A DNA stretch of 64,000 nucleotides, taken from the NCBI GenBank assembly GCA_949130495.1, contig OX422208.1:690323702-690387701 (forward strand), written 5' to 3'. The translations under genes and the position numbers were made by a program. This DNA comes from Sambucus nigra. Its lineage: Eukaryota; Streptophyta; Magnoliopsida; Dipsacales; Adoxaceae. The notes under the pieces were generated by a model. It ran no database searches. It saw nothing but the letters and a program-made list of their open reading frames with translations, and was not told the origin of the DNA. Every line of letters starts with the position of its first letter. Position 1 is the first letter of the stretch. This document shows positions 1-11,468 of this stretch, piece by piece.

Positions 1-1
1 G

Positions 2-244
2 AAGTTTAAGCACGGGAGGCATCGCTTTGACAAACAGGGCCAGCAGGGCCCCCAACAACAAGTTCCTCAGGGCCGACAGGGCCAAGGGAATCAAAACGGA
101 GGACAGAAAGGTCAAGGTCGACAGGGCCAACGTGAGGGCCAAGGGCAGAGACAGTTTCAGGGTCAGTGTTTCACTTGTGGCCAGCAGGGTCACAAGAGTA
201 GAAATTGTCCACAACCAGACAGGGCACAACAACAGGGTGCCTAA
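2..244 (+). pseudogene. gag: Gag C-terminal fragment with zinc knuckle (Tekay-type Ty3/gypsy)
   Basis: The frame starting at base 2 reads a glycine- and glutamine-rich basic linker and then an intact CCHC knuckle, CFTCGQQGHKSRNC, with cysteine codons at 167-169 and 176-178. The frame ends at TAA 242-244. The knuckle binds RNA during packaging in retroelement Gag. The linker and knuckle match those of elements A and C further along. The 5' part lies outside the window. The protease that follows is in another frame, so a frameshift separates the two. This is a fragment of a plus-strand element distinct from Z, which runs on the minus strand just to the right. Confidence 0.85.
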
Positions 245-573
245 CAGGGGAAGCAGGCTCCGTTACCCCAGCAGTAGCACAGTCCCCACAGCCAGGACAG
301 ATGCAGTACGAACGTGTGTTTAACGTCCGTGATATCCCATTTCAGCAAGCACCTTCAGCACCGCCGGCAGTTGCGGGTATGTTTCATATTCATGGACTTG
401 AGGGTAGTATTTTTTTTGACACGGGGGCAACGCATTCGTTTATTTCCACTAGATTTGCACGGGCAGTCGGCCTATTAGGAACAGCTGACACTCATCTTAT
501 GTGCATGGAGTCACCAATGGGTAGTGGGTCCCTTATACACTCGATTTGTAAGGGTATGGACATCTTATGTGGA
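245..573 (+). pseudogene. pol: Retropepsin (aspartic protease) fragment
   Basis: The frame shows the retropepsin active site in FFDTGATHSFIS, followed by RFARAVGLLGTAD and a stretch like the [15 protein letters not shown] of A and C. Similarity stops near 565-573, where the frame runs into unrelated sequence and stops at 622-624. The protease normally cuts the Gag-Pol polyprotein. Only its N-terminal half remains. The break is abrupt and is followed by LTR-like sequence, which suggests an internal deletion from protease into the 3' LTR. Confidence 0.8.
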
Positions 574-1264
574 AAGGTTGGAATTAAACAAACATGGGTG
601 TATGGGTTTTTTGTAGAATTTTAATCCACAAATTCGCACACTCAAAACTTAAACTTTTCATAGAATACAAGAATGAATATTTGTCAAAATTTACACTGAA
701 AGTTCTGGTTCCCGCACTTGTCAAAAGTTATTAAAAAACTGTCAGAAAACTGCCCAGGTCATTCGACCAAGCTCGTTCGAACGAGTTCATTCGAACGAAT
801 TTTCGAATGACAATTCAGAAAACAATGCTCCAAACTCATTTGAAGTTCGTTCGAACGACTTTTCTAACGAGAATGCGGAGATCATAAGAAAAATTAATTT
901 CTCGGTCTCGTTCGAATGAAAAAACAGAAAAAGCTATTTTTTAAAGTTAAAGCTCAAAAACTTATGGAAAAGTTCTAAAGAGATTTTTCTGAAAATAAAA
1001 GTTCATAGCAGTATTTAATGAAATACACCCAATAAAAGTTCCAAGATCCTATATATATATATATAAAATGCAATCATACCTTTGGAGACTTGGGAATCCA
1101 ATTGTTCTTGACATAGAAACATGGCACTAAACTCGGTAATGATGAATATATAAATTCTGGGCCGCTACGTCTTCAAATCTTCAAATGTCATAGGCTTGAT
1201 AGAAACAAACATCTATCCTATGACTCAAATGGTTTTATCCAAAATTAAGACAAAACAACATATA
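574..1264. other. Non-coding stretch with LTR-like palindromic boxes
   Basis: No gene is readable here. Between about 740 and 915 there are several copies of TTCGAACGA-type boxes and a CTAACGAG motif, preceded by CTGCCCAGGTC. The same order of motifs occurs inside the LTRs of A and C (about 20960-21095). This is probably a decayed LTR interior belonging to the fragment at 1-573. From about 1000 to 1264 I see only AT-rich sequence with a short AT run near 1052-1068. The 3' LTR of Z was expected here but was not found. Confidence 0.4.
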
Positions 1265-1640
1265 GACTAAATTGAAAATTTTCGTACAATGGGAACCACC
1301 TTAAAATGCATCTTGTGCTCACTACAATCTTGAATAGTAAACGGTCTCTCCTCATATGAGATATCTGGCTGTAAAATCAATCTCGTCTAATGAAATATGT
1401 CAATAAGCCATCTCACTCTGCTTTTATTTCTTCAACGACGATACATGAAATACATCATGAATCCAATTTAGATGCTCTAGCAAGGTGAGCCTAAACATCA
1501 ACGGTCCTACCTTCTCAATGATTGAAAAAGGTCCCACATATCTCGGTGCAAGGTTCCCTTTCTTTTCGAACCTCAGTACCCTTTACATAAGAGACAACCG
1601 AAGTAATACCTAGTCACCCACCTATAATTCTTCATTTATC
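1265..1640 (-). pseudogene. pol: Integrase C-terminus and chromodomain remnant of Z
   Basis: On the minus strand the stretch around 1500-1570 reads GNLAPRYVGPFSIIEKVGP, and then IHDVFHVSSLK. These match the integrase C-terminal module of element A (GKLAPRYVGPFPIIERIGP, IHDVFH). Further down, in another frame, YEERPFTIQD and HFKVVPIVR match the start of the chromodomain region. Stops interrupt every frame. The chromodomain of chromoviruses is thought to direct integration to particular chromatin. Confidence 0.8.
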
Positions 1641-1984
1641 CTATTTGCATCTACATAACTCTTCTATTTATCCTGAGTTATTCATAAGAGACACCAAATC
1701 AACTCAATTTTTGCGAAAGTATCTTAGATCATCTCAGGTCCAAGGAGTTTGTTGTCCCCCACCTCTAATCAGTAAGCGGGAAAACAATAAGGTATGTTAT
1801 ATAAAACATCATAAGGCGCCATCCCAATAGTAAACTGGTAGGAATTCTTATACACAAATTCCACCAATGGAAAGTGTTGCTCCAACCTCCTTTAAAATGA
1901 AGTATACACATTCTAAGCATGTCTACACGCGCTCGGTCATCCCATCAGTTTGTAGATGATAAGTCGTACTCAATCACAATTCAG

Positions 1985-2330
1985 TTCGCAAATTTTCCTA
2001 GAAATTTTACCAAAAATAGGACACAAAAATTTTGTCCCTATTGTACACGATAGTAATCGGTAGCCCATGTAACCTCACTATCTTTGCTATGATTATTTGG
2101 GCGTATTATGCCTTCGTATAATCTTTTCATAACCGTAAAAAGTGATCCATCGTAGTCAAAAAATGCACTATCACTCATATGAAATCGTGACCTTTTTGTG
2201 ATGTTGGTAACCCTATAATAAAATCCATTCATATACTTTCCCACTTCTACGCCAGAATTTTCAACAGTTGTAACATCTCGGATGCTCTTTGGTGGTCTAT
2301 CTTTACTAACTGACATCTGGAACATTACGA
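1985..2330 (-). pseudogene. pol: Integrase core remnant of Z
   Basis: The true frame reads WESI-stop-MDFIIGLPTSQKGHDFI and continues to IVRLHGLPITIVYNRDK, with at least four stops. The first catalytic aspartate (MDF) survives. The second has become asparagine (YNRD, where SDRD is expected). Curiously, a different frame over the same bases, 2038-2325, stays open for 95 codons. That frame is the shadow of the real gene and is also open in A and C, so it should not be annotated as a protein. Confidence 0.8.
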
Positions 2331-2379
2331 GACAAACTCAGCTATACCACTTCATGACTGTCCACCAATACTAATCTCC

Positions 2380-2705
2380 TTAATTCACATTCATAACTCG
2401 TATGATGATAACAGGCGTGACAGTCATCACTGCCATACACGCCCTGACAATCGAATTACCTTGAAAAATCTTACCCCATTTAGCTTTCCATACTTCTTCC
2501 AACCCTAACGTGGATCTTCGGATCAATGCATCTGCCATTACATTATCCTTTTCTGGTGATACTGAATAGCAAACTGATGGTCTTTCATGAATTTCAACCA
2601 TCGACATTGTCTCATATTAATATCTTTATGCATAAACATATATTGTAGTAACTTATGGTCCGTGAATAGACTAAATTTGTCCCTATGAGATATTGCCTCC
2701 AAATT
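2380..2705 (-). pseudogene. pol: RNase H and integrase N-terminal remnant of Z
   Basis: The segment 2538-2705 reads KFSLFTDHKLLQYMF, then NMRQCRWLKFMKDHQF and IQYH. These match the RNase H end of A and C ([35 protein letters not shown]). After a frameshift, 2380-2530 reads NVMADALIRRS and then VMTVTPVII, which corresponds to [11 protein letters not shown] and VMTITPQIV. RNase H removes the RNA template during reverse transcription. The copy is non-functional. Confidence 0.85.
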
Positions 2706-3359
2706 CACAAGGTAAAAACCACTACAACCAGTTATCAATCATGAGTGGGAAAAATTTCTCTAATTATACTTCTACTACCAGGCATACACACAGTTCAACA
2801 CATTTATTACCATGTATCCCTTATCCTAGACGATTCTAAAAATCAAAGTAACCAGTGCGCACATGTACGAACATTACAAACATAACATTTGTATCTCAAA
2901 CTTGGCCCCCGCCTGATTGGTACGCCATACAGTAAGGGTTTTTCAATCATTCCACTAATCCCGACTTCATTATCCTCAATTTGACCACCTATCTGCTAAG
3001 GGTGTAAAAGTTTCTCCATAACTTTCCATACAACATTATCCACCTCAATAGTCCTTATATCGTATAATAGCTCTTAGATCAAAGATTTTCTCCACACATT
3101 CTACGATTAAAAATTCAAAACTAATGCCCTAGCATCCAACTCCTGACATTTATTAAGGTTTATACATGGAACGCCACGCATTAGAAATCAAATCAAGGAA
3201 TGTCCTTAATGCCCTAACACTTGGCATTATCAGTTCGCGAACTCCTTTTCCCCATAACACATTAACGGGATACCCAAAATCTGATCCCCAGATGTATAAG
3301 TCTAATCCTGAACTCCTATATCTTTAAAGGAGTCTAACAATATGACTCTAATACTATCA
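2706..3359 (-). pseudogene. Expected reverse transcriptase region of Z, unreadable
   Basis: By position between RNase H and the protease-RT linker this should be the reverse transcriptase. The region is shorter than the corresponding one in A and C, and I can read no continuous RT motif in any frame. It is probably RT sequence reduced by deletions and point mutations. Confidence 0.35.
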
Positions 3360-3610
3360 TTAAATCTCTAGAACTAAATCAATAATGAGCCAAATCTCTC
3401 TACTCAGCAATAAACTCAATATACCCGTAATCATATCAATAAAATCCTTAAGTATCGTATCAACTATATTATCCAAAGGCTCCATTAAAATATAGTACAT
3501 ATGTGGGCTCGACTCTTTTTCAAGTGAAACCTCGCAAAGTAATACCTCTTGTAGTGGAACAACGAACACGATGGCCTTACTATAAAATCCACTATCTCTC
3601 ATTCCATCAC
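3360..3610 (-). pseudogene. pol: Protease C-terminus to RT linker of Z
   Basis: An open stretch reads VVPLQEVLLCEVSLEKESS, then HMYYI, DFIDMI and SREIWLIIDLVLEI. It aligns with the A and C region containing [29 protein letters not shown] and [10 protein letters not shown]. The spacing is kept, but many residues differ. Confidence 0.7.
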
Positions 3611-4210
3611 TAACCAGTTTATATCTAGGATAACATCATACTAATATAACATCTCTCCAAAATGAACAAATCTATAAAATATATCCTTTTAGCATCCACA
3701 CCCATTCCCCTATAAATGGGGATAAAGAGATCCCTGATGCCCAATGTTAATTATATACATAATATTAATACTAATGACACATTCATTAAATCAGTCTCAC
3801 ACGTGAATCTAGTAGTAACCAAGATATGGTGATGTGCCCATGTCTTGTACAAGTTATCCCTTTTACCCATGGATAAAATACATACTTGCATTTACTAATG
3901 CCTCTGGTTGTTCAAGTGGTTCCTAGTTGTATTACTCACGTCTGACCATCCCAAAAATTACTATAACTATTGCCCATGTCGAGTACCCAACTCTTATCCC
4001 TTTATCTTTGTGGAAAAAATTGACGCATGTGGTTCTACTTTCCACACATAAACCACCTCCCTATGTGAAACCCCTATCTCAGGTTTCTTTGCCATGTTGG
4101 GGTTGCCTTATGCTCCGTCTCTTGGCTAGAATCTCCTGTACATTAGCTCCCTTCACATGTAATATTTGATATTGGCATTATAAAAGTATGGTACTGATGA
4201 CATTGATAGT
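3611..4210 (-). other. Unreadable gag-protease interval of Z
   Basis: By order this interval should hold the Gag linker, zinc knuckle and protease active site of Z. I could not find the CCHC or DTGA signatures in any frame. No other feature is visible. Confidence 0.3.
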
Positions 4211-4440
4211 AGGCATTCAAGTCGGATTCCCATAAATGTTGTGTATCCTACCCACAAGTCCATCATCAGACTTAAGGACCTTATTCTCCTTTATAATCAC
4301 CTCGCCAGGTCTGATGTTCTGTAAACAGGCATATTCTTCCTCATACTCGGCTACTGTTTGTCCATCTTGTAATAAATACAAAAATTTCTTCGCATCTCTA
4401 TTTAAATAGTAGATTAAATGATTTTTGGTCAAACTGTACT
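4211..4440 (-). pseudogene. gag: Gag core remnant of Z
   Basis: The minus strand reads LLQDGQTVAEYEEEYACL and then VIIKENKVLKSDDGLVGRI. This matches the capsid part of Gag in C (LKQEGRTVAEYEAEFTNH, EKKIQKFTDGLTWRI). The typical plant gypsy Gag signature TVAEYE is kept. The frame is otherwise broken on both sides. Confidence 0.8.
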
Positions 4441-4639
4441 CAAATTACTCAATACTTTAAAGCATCACTTTTCTCAGATGTGGTGACAAACTCCCATCAC
4501 TACAACACTACTCCTACAAGCTTAAAAATTGACCAAAATTTAATCGTGAGTGTCACTGCCCTCCACCATACGCAAATGCCTTTGGATGTTTTCTTTCCAT
4601 TGGCTAGCTAATATATGTCCGTACATTTTTTGAACTCTT

Positions 4640-4875
4640 GCAGATGGATCCTCTAAAAATCCCTTCCAACTCTCTCCCATACCAAGTGTACTGGGTGTGT
4701 CTGAGTTGGTGCAAGCGTGTTGTGGCAGTAATTGAGGAAATTACTACGCACTGGTGATTATCACGTTATTATTTTCCTGAGCAATAATAGTCATGACTTC
4801 TGCTACAGACGCCATTTTTATAGTAGTCTGTGGCTCTGGCTAATACTCTCCTCGTGTAGTCCTTCGAATGGCCGC
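4640..4875 (-). pseudogene. gag: Gag N-terminus remnant of Z
   Basis: At the nucleotide level, the minus strand from about 4875 downwards matches the start of gag in C: a CGAGG-rich opening, then AGAGCCACAG, then a stretch like the GAGGTTGAAGCTATTATAG of C. Upstream on the minus strand, 4943-4876 matches the leader between primer site and gag in A. Translation is broken, so this is a nucleotide-level match only. Confidence 0.6.
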
Positions 4876-4943
4876 CCACGCTGCTTGTCCTTTTCCTATT
4901 TAGCTTCCAAAATTTGACTGAACTCATATAAGATTCACTATTA

Positions 4944-4948
4944 TTATA
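4944..4948. repeat. Target site duplication of E, left copy (TTATA)
   Basis: The five bases before the left LTR of E are TTATA, identical to 57042-57046 after its right LTR. A perfect 5-bp duplication is the normal mark of integrase-mediated insertion and shows that the two distant LTRs belong to a single element. Confidence 0.85.
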
Positions 4949-5261
4949 TGTTAATACGATAAATCCGACACACATTGTTCTCATACCAACAAGTCAAGTA
5001 TAAAATAGATATACCCAAGTAAAGATAGACAAAACACAGGATATAGATTGGTTTAACTATTAAAACGAGCTTACATCCACTTTGTTGCCCCGCTTTCATT
5101 ATATACACATCGTGATACAAGTTACATAGACGGGTACAATGGAGTTAAGATAAGAGAATACATGATTGTATCTATTTCGGGCAGGCTGGGATGAGATCTG
5201 CAAGGTAAATGTATAGCCCCCAAGCTGGATTAGGGTGGCATAAAGAGTTTGACAGGGCTCA
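4949..5261 (-). repeat. 3' LTR of E, first part
   Basis: This matches 56262-56570 of the right LTR almost throughout, for example the shared AAGTCAAGTATAAAATAGAT and GATAAGAGAATACATGAT. It ends at the insertion point of solo LTR S. Confidence 0.85.
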
Positions 5262-8200
5262 TGTACCATCCCGTATTTTCAGGATATGGAAATTTAATAT
5301 TTTTGGGAGAAATAGAACTTATTATAATTTGGAATAATTTAAATTATGATTTGGAGAAATTACTTTAATTTGGAGTATTTATTTAATTTCGCGAATTGAG
5401 ATTTAATAATTAGTTTTTTTTTTGTGTTGCATTCTTTAAGGTTGAAATTTGGAGAATTTTATAAAGTGTCTCGTATAACAATTTTGAGGTCACGGTTGAG
5501 TCCGGAGTGGTCAAAATAGTCAAAATAGTATACCCAGGGGTAGTAATTGAATCCAGGGGCCTTTTTAGACATAACTTAGCCGATACGGTATTTTAGCCTT
5601 TCTAATATGGCCCATAGACTTAAAAACGGGATTATCCATTTTTAACCTAAGTCTAAGAAGGTTGGGCAACATCTAATACAATTTTAAACCCTAAGTTTGA
5701 GAGAGAACAGAAAGGAGATAGCAAGAAGAAGGAAAGGGACATTCCGAACAAATTTTGAGAAGGGGTCGTCGAATTTAATCCAACAAGGCAAGTATTTTCT
5801 TGCTTTATATGAGTTGTAGTTAATGATGTTGATTCTTGAATTTTTGGTAACTAATCTGATAATTAGTAGACTTGAGGAATGAATCTTACTAGTTGTATGT
5901 TGGAGAAAGACGAATTTAAATCAATTTTATTAAAGAAATTTTGAGAAAAATATTACGTTAGAAGGTTATCAAAATTTTGGGTTTTTGTCTAAAGGTTGAA
6001 GATGGCCCATGTGTTTAGATGACACTTGTGAAATTTTCATATTAAATATTGTAAATTGTTGGGTTTTCTAGAGGTTGTAAATGATGGAGAAAAACTTATA
6101 AATACTGAAATTTATAGTGCCTGAAATCGTTAGTTGAAATTTGAAATTTATTAGTAAAGGTGTAATCTTATCTTGATAGAGTAAATCAAAGAGACATATA
6201 ATGAGGATTAATGGTATACTCATGGGAAATAATTTGATAATGATTGGAATGGCTAAAGGAAAGGACTTGAAATGGAAAAGAAAATGCAGAATCATGATTT
6301 GTTCATGGCCATAATAAGTGAGGCCTGTTGACCGGGGTCACAGGGTAGGTTGACCGGTGACCTGGATTTTTGCCTAGGACGGTGGCAGTAAGGTTTGAGG
6401 AGAAGGGTCCACTTGGTATATTTTTTTCTAAACTTTGAAGGTGCATACTTTTTCCTACAAACTTGGATTGACGTTTCTTTTGCGGCCACGCGTAGCTAGG
6501 TTAATGGAGTACACTGCATAGTGATTAAATAATTTAGGCATAAAAAGTTAAAGGTCTAAAATACCCTCAAAGTTATATGAGTGAAGAAACTTCACCAAAT
6601 CGATACCAAACTTGTTAGGAACCTATGTGAGACTATTATGATCCCAACTGATTTTGTATATATATATATATATATAATCTTATATTTAAAAATAAATGGC
6701 GGGGTGTAGCTATTTTGGTATTGGGTCGTATGTACGAACGAACATATTGACACGTGAGATATATACAAGAATGTGTGAATTATATATATACATAGGAATG
6801 CATAATCCTATAATTAATAATAAATGGCGGGGTGTAGATATCTAATATGAGACATAGAAATCATGAACGGACTCGTAAATACTTGGCATATACATATATA
6901 TAACTGTGTGAATTATATATATACATCCATGGTGGGAATACCTATCAATGATTTATTATGTGCAATCATACCTAGGCTAGTTACTATCACGGGAGGCTAT
7001 TCGTCGTGTACAGTCTTCTTTTGATGAGCCCATTGGGGGGATATTGACTTGTATCTCAGGACATAGAACTTAGGGACTGAGTAATGCTTGTGTGAATAAG
7101 GGTGTGACCGGTCATTTGGGTGCATTAGGTATGAGCGTAGCCCAAAGTCTTAGAACTATATTCGCCTCCAATATGTGTGACTTATTTGATTTATTCGAGG
7201 GTGATATCCGAATCGATGTCCTTATTTAGTACGTGATATACCATGACTGGATAGCAGAGTATGCCAATAAATTAAGTCACAACCTAGGGGTACTATATGT
7301 GTATATATGATTAGAGTGATGTATGTTTCCAAACGTATGATTGATTCTACTATGGGTATATTATCAAACTAGATAGATAGTGATATCTAAATTACTCAAA
7401 GTGTGTGAGAATGTAATCAATTGATAGTAACTCTTAATTGTTCTAAATAATTGGAATAATGTAGTATCGTATGATATGGTCTATACGGGTGGGAAAAATG
7501 AATTATTAGGTGGGAAGTGATGACTCTACTTACAGCTTCGATGTGACATTTAATATATATGTGTATATATACATAGATAAAGTGATGACTATCTATTGCC
7601 AATATCGATGAAATATTTAGTATATTCGTATTGATGAGAAATATACATTTCCATAATCACAAGAGTACACTTAATTTATAATAGGATGATTAGCGGGCTA
7701 GGTGAGATAACTAATATGGTCTAGTTGGTTAGAGAAATAATTAGATGAAATAAATAAATTCGATAGGTGTGAACTATAGAAGAGAGGTGAGATGGTTTTC
7801 AAATGAGTGCGACTGTAAAATCAATTATGAACATTATATACTACACATTTAATTTATTGCAATAAAATGCTTGCTAGGATCTGACCCGTTTGCAAAATAT
7901 TTTCTTTTCTTAAAATTCTTTTCAGGTGTCCAGCCAAAGGGATGCCAAACTTGACTTATCTGTTCTAGGGTTACGCAACTGTAACATGTGTGGATAGTTG
8001 CAGGATTTGAGCTAGACATGTCATTTCTTTATTTCTAGATTAGGAATATTATTCTAGTTGCAATTCATTTATGGCATGTTGCCCACTCACTTTCAGACTC
8101 AGTATTTGGCTTTTGTATTTATTTGTTAGATTATTATCTTGGGAATTTTATACGATTATTTATTCGGTAGGCTATATGTTCATTCAATACTATTGTAGAC

Positions 8201-8416
8201 TTTGTGTTTGGATGTATGGTTTATATATGAATTTGCATGTTATATGTTTATCTTTTTAATGAAAGATAAAATTTGGCATCGCTCTTTTTGAATACTAGGT
8301 GGTTAGTTAAATTTAAAATATATTCGATAGTGATGCTAAGAATGATCCAAATGAGATTCATGTTTTAATTGGATAAAGGACTAATCACCCGGAGTTTAAT
8401 TAGGCGAGATGTCACA
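5262..8416 (+). mobile_element. Solo LTR S (Tekay-type, 3.2 kb) inside the LTR of E
   Basis: It starts TGTACCATCCCGTATTTT and ends GAGATGTCACA, the same termini as the LTRs of A and C (TGTAATACCCCGTATTTT to GGGTGTCACA). Between the ends there is only LTR sequence: no primer site, no gag-pol and no second LTR. The flanking bases GCTCA and GCTTC match at three of five positions, a worn target duplication. The two sides of E's LTR rejoin when it is removed. Solo LTRs form by recombination between the two LTRs of a full element. Related to LTR T at 62003. AT microsatellites occur near 6655-6677. Confidence 0.8.
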
Positions 8417-8891
8417 GCTTCGCCTAGGGTGTTTGTCTTGGGATCCAGATCTCGAACTACTAGCCCCCTTTCTTGAGGTTTGGACCTCTATTTATAGGAG
8501 GTATGTAAGTTGTGTCACGTGCTCGGAGCATGTGACTTGTGAACAAGTCTTAAGAGTAATCCCTTTTATGGGGCAGCAGCTCTGAGTAAGGGTTGCGACC
8601 TGTTTAGTCCCAGGCAGCATCTATGTAAAGGGTTTATGGCATGTTAGGTCCCAGGCATCAAGCATGAAAAGGGGTTACGATGTGTTTATAACCAGACAAC
8701 AGCTGATCTGAAGGTGTTATGGCCTACTAGGTAGACCAACCCGACAAGTTCCATGGCATGCCTAGGGCAAGGCAGAGTCCAATGGATGATAAAGCAAGGG
8801 GCATATAAGCATAAGGTCGCGGCCATCTTGTTCAATGGCAGCAGCCTTTTGTTAGTCTCTTTCATGGAAGGGGACCATATTGGTTATATCA
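8417..8891 (-). repeat. 3' LTR of E, second part
   Basis: This matches 56580-57041 of the right LTR. About four imperfect tandem units of 40-50 bp occur at 8560-8730, each with a GGTTNNGACCTGTT-like core and a CCAGGCA motif, and the same array is present in the right LTR. A TATA box on the minus strand, CCTATAAATAGAGG, lies at 8485-8498. Confidence 0.85.
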
Positions 8892-8906
8892 ATAAGCCCC
8901 CAAGCC
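8892..8906 (-). promoter_or_regulatory. Polypurine tract of E
   Basis: The minus strand reads GGCTTGGGGGCTTAT directly before the LTR start TGATATAACC. A purine-rich run here primes plus-strand DNA synthesis and fixes the element's orientation as minus. Confidence 0.65.
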
Positions 8907-9944
8907 ATTGTGCCAAAGCGTGACTTGGTGTTATGACTTAATGTGATGTCGTGGATGTTGCAGTGTGTTATCTTTGTAGTGCAGTCGCTTGCCAAGCGAC
9001 GTTTCACCTTCCCGCGCCTTCTTATAATAATGGGTCTGGTCGTGGCCTTTATTAATTTTTCTAAATCGTTGAGTGAGAATTGAGAGAAAATATTTTTCCT
9101 ACCTCTTTGAGTTTCCCGATGAGTTTTTTACGGAGGTTTGTGGTGGTTTATGACGGTTAGAGGCTGAGCAATCATCGTCGATCAATTTCCATGTAACTTT
9201 CGAATCAACTCTTAATTTCTCTTTTCATTTTCTAGCATTCCTGTTTGGCTAAATGCTTTTGACTCCCATGCTTAAACCTGTGATTAAAGAATTGATTGCA
9301 CTGAACTCCGCTGTAATTGAATCAACTATTATGTTGTTTAGATTCAACGAAATCCCGTTATACATGAAATAACTTTTATGGAATTTGGATCTCTTGGATT
9401 TGTGTAAAGGCTAGGGTTTTCTGGATAATGTAGGAATTTGAATAGGATTAGTGTTAGAACACAACATCCGTTAACGATTATCTTGGAAAAAAAACTTTAG
9501 GGTTTATTTTTGAATCCTCTTAATCTGAGAGTTTGAACGTCTGATCTGTTTATCTTTCGGTCGCGACAAGTTTAGGAGTTTTATATTGTAATATCTGTTA
9601 GAGCCATATATTAACCTCATCCAGCAATTAACTTATGAATGGCCTCTGCGGAAATACTTGCAACTTTTATTGAACCCTAGTCAAAACACCCTTTGGTCAC
9701 AGTATCTCCTTCTAGACTGACTGGCTACGGAATCTAATTCTGTTAGGACACCTTTCTTATGGCTCCATCTTCCACATTGGCTGCAACCCTTTCTTTTCCT
9801 TTGCTTCAATTGTTTTATAATTTCTTTGGACGCCTTTATTATTTTACTAGTAAATGTCGTGGCCTCTTAGAGGCTGTTCTGATCATAGTGGCCGCGACAC
9901 TTAACTGCGGAGCCCTTCTGCTTTTCTGATTTTATCACAGCTTT
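8907..9944 (+). other. Upstream region of the antisense gene of E
   Basis: There is no convincing ORF. A TTATAATAAT stretch near 9021-9032 and a TTATTAATTTTT stretch near 9048-9060 could serve as core promoter for the plus-strand gene that follows, and TTCTAG/CACAG sites could be splice acceptors. This is suggestive only. Confidence 0.25.
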
Positions 9945-11079
9945 ATGAGTTATGATTCTTCAGAGTTTCTAAAGGACTTCTGGAGAAGTATATTCAGCAC
10001 TTACCCTCCTAATATTCCTCTGATAAAGCCTTTGCAGGTTATTAGGCCCTGCACACTCAAAGATTGCATAAACTGCATGGTCTTTGACTCTGACTCCGCA
10101 AAATCCTTGGATTATAGGGACAAAATTGAGGCTACAGAAGCTATGGAACAAGATTCAAATTCTAGTATGAATCCTCAGGCAGAAGGAACTGCACCTGTAG
10201 CTACTGGGAATTTTACTGCCCCAGTTGAAGTTAGAAATATACCTGGGGAGTCTTCTAGTCAGGCCAAAGACAAATCTTCTGTGGCCCTAGAGTACATATG
10301 CATAATGAATGAATAGTGAATTTTTGAAGTGGCTCCGGCACTTGATTCCCACCATTTGTTATCTGCACATTCCTCTCATCAAAACAGAGGTCATGTTTTG
10401 TGGTACCAAATGGGGGATTTTATTTTCCTCTACATTTCTTCTTCCAATGGCTGTGGCTTCCAGTTCCAAGCCTAGCCAGGAATCTTTTGGGTCAAATGAA
10501 TTTGGCCCCAGCTCAATTAGAACCGAATGCTTTGAGGGACATTATTGGGTCCATGCTACTTTGGAAGAAGAAATTGAAGAGGGACATTACTCCTGCGGAG
10601 TTCTTCCACTTTTATATGCCCAAGGAGAACTCTGTGGATCTTTCGAGGTACTACTATTTCACGCTGCGAAATAATAAGGAGCATTTGTATACTAAAAGTC
10701 CTTCCAGTGTTAAAAATTAAAAAGGCATTTTTTTCTCCATTTATTGGGAAGCTTGGTAAATTCATCGCAAAGAGAGTGAATGAGAGAAAACCTTTAGGAT
10801 GACGTTAACTTGGGGGCATCCTTCCAAAATAGGTCATGTTAATTATGCAATAGACTTTCGTAGATACACTTTATAATTTTTTGTTGTGGCTTATACTAAC
10901 GTTTATATTTGTGCGAATCTCTTAATAATATTCCACTTAACAGTAAAGTGGCAAAGCAACTTAAGGATGTGGCCGACTTTAGCAACAAGTCCAAAAGATT
11001 CAGTGTGTTGTCTACCTCCAACTATATCTATAGTCAAGGGTACTTCCCCAATAAGCAATTGCCAAAGAAAATGACTGTG

Positions 11080-11174
11080 GTAGGTAGTGATCTTTTCCTA
11101 TAACTTCAATTGTCTACTGGTAGTATATTGATGATGCTTTCGTTTTAACCTTGCTTTAATTGATTTATTTCTAG
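11080..11174 (+). other. Candidate intron 1 in the antisense gene of E
   Basis: A donor GTAGGTAGTG follows the KKMTVV coding stretch. A pyrimidine-rich TTTATTTCTAG acceptor precedes the next coding stretch, which begins GTGAGGAAATTGACAGC. An alternative donor lies four bases downstream. A GT-AG intron on this strand would not be removed from the element's own minus-strand genomic RNA. Confidence 0.5.
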
Positions 11175-11468
11175 GTGAGGAAATTGACAGCGAGTTCTTG
11201 AAGGCCCAATTGACTGAAATGGATGAGGACGCGACAACGCTCAACCAAGCCCCCAAAAAGGGGAAAAAGAGGAAGAGGGGACCTAAGAAGACAACCCTTA
11301 CAACTAAGCCCGTAACTTAGCTACATGTTGTGGCAACTGATGGTGTTATGGCGTGGAAACCCAAGTTAGCGGTAATGATATGGCAGGGACATCACAGGTT
11401 GATAGTACTACGGTAATGGAGACACAGATTGACGATGACATAAATCATAATCTTATCGCATTAGGTTT

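Larger units (their letters stand above)
1265..4943 (-). mobile_element. Element Z: internal region of a decayed Tekay-type retrotransposon
   Basis: Read on the minus strand, this holds gag, protease-RT linker, RNase H, integrase and chromodomain remnants in the correct order, all full of stops and frameshifts. Its 5' leader continues at 57047-57187, and its 5' LTR with Met primer site is at 57188-60105. The two halves are separated by element E. The leader on both sides of E lines up with the leader of element A between primer site and gag start, which joins the halves. The 3' LTR is not recognisable. It is the most decayed readable element and is the host of E. Confidence 0.8.

Noticed and set aside
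27..323. 98-codon open frame over the Gag linker
   Set aside because: It is the shadow of the true Gag frame starting at base 2, which carries the CCHC knuckle.
8560..8730. Regularly spaced repeats resembling a CRISPR array
   Set aside because: Units are imperfect tandem LTR repeats without unique spacers, in a plant genome. The same array occurs in the other LTR of E.
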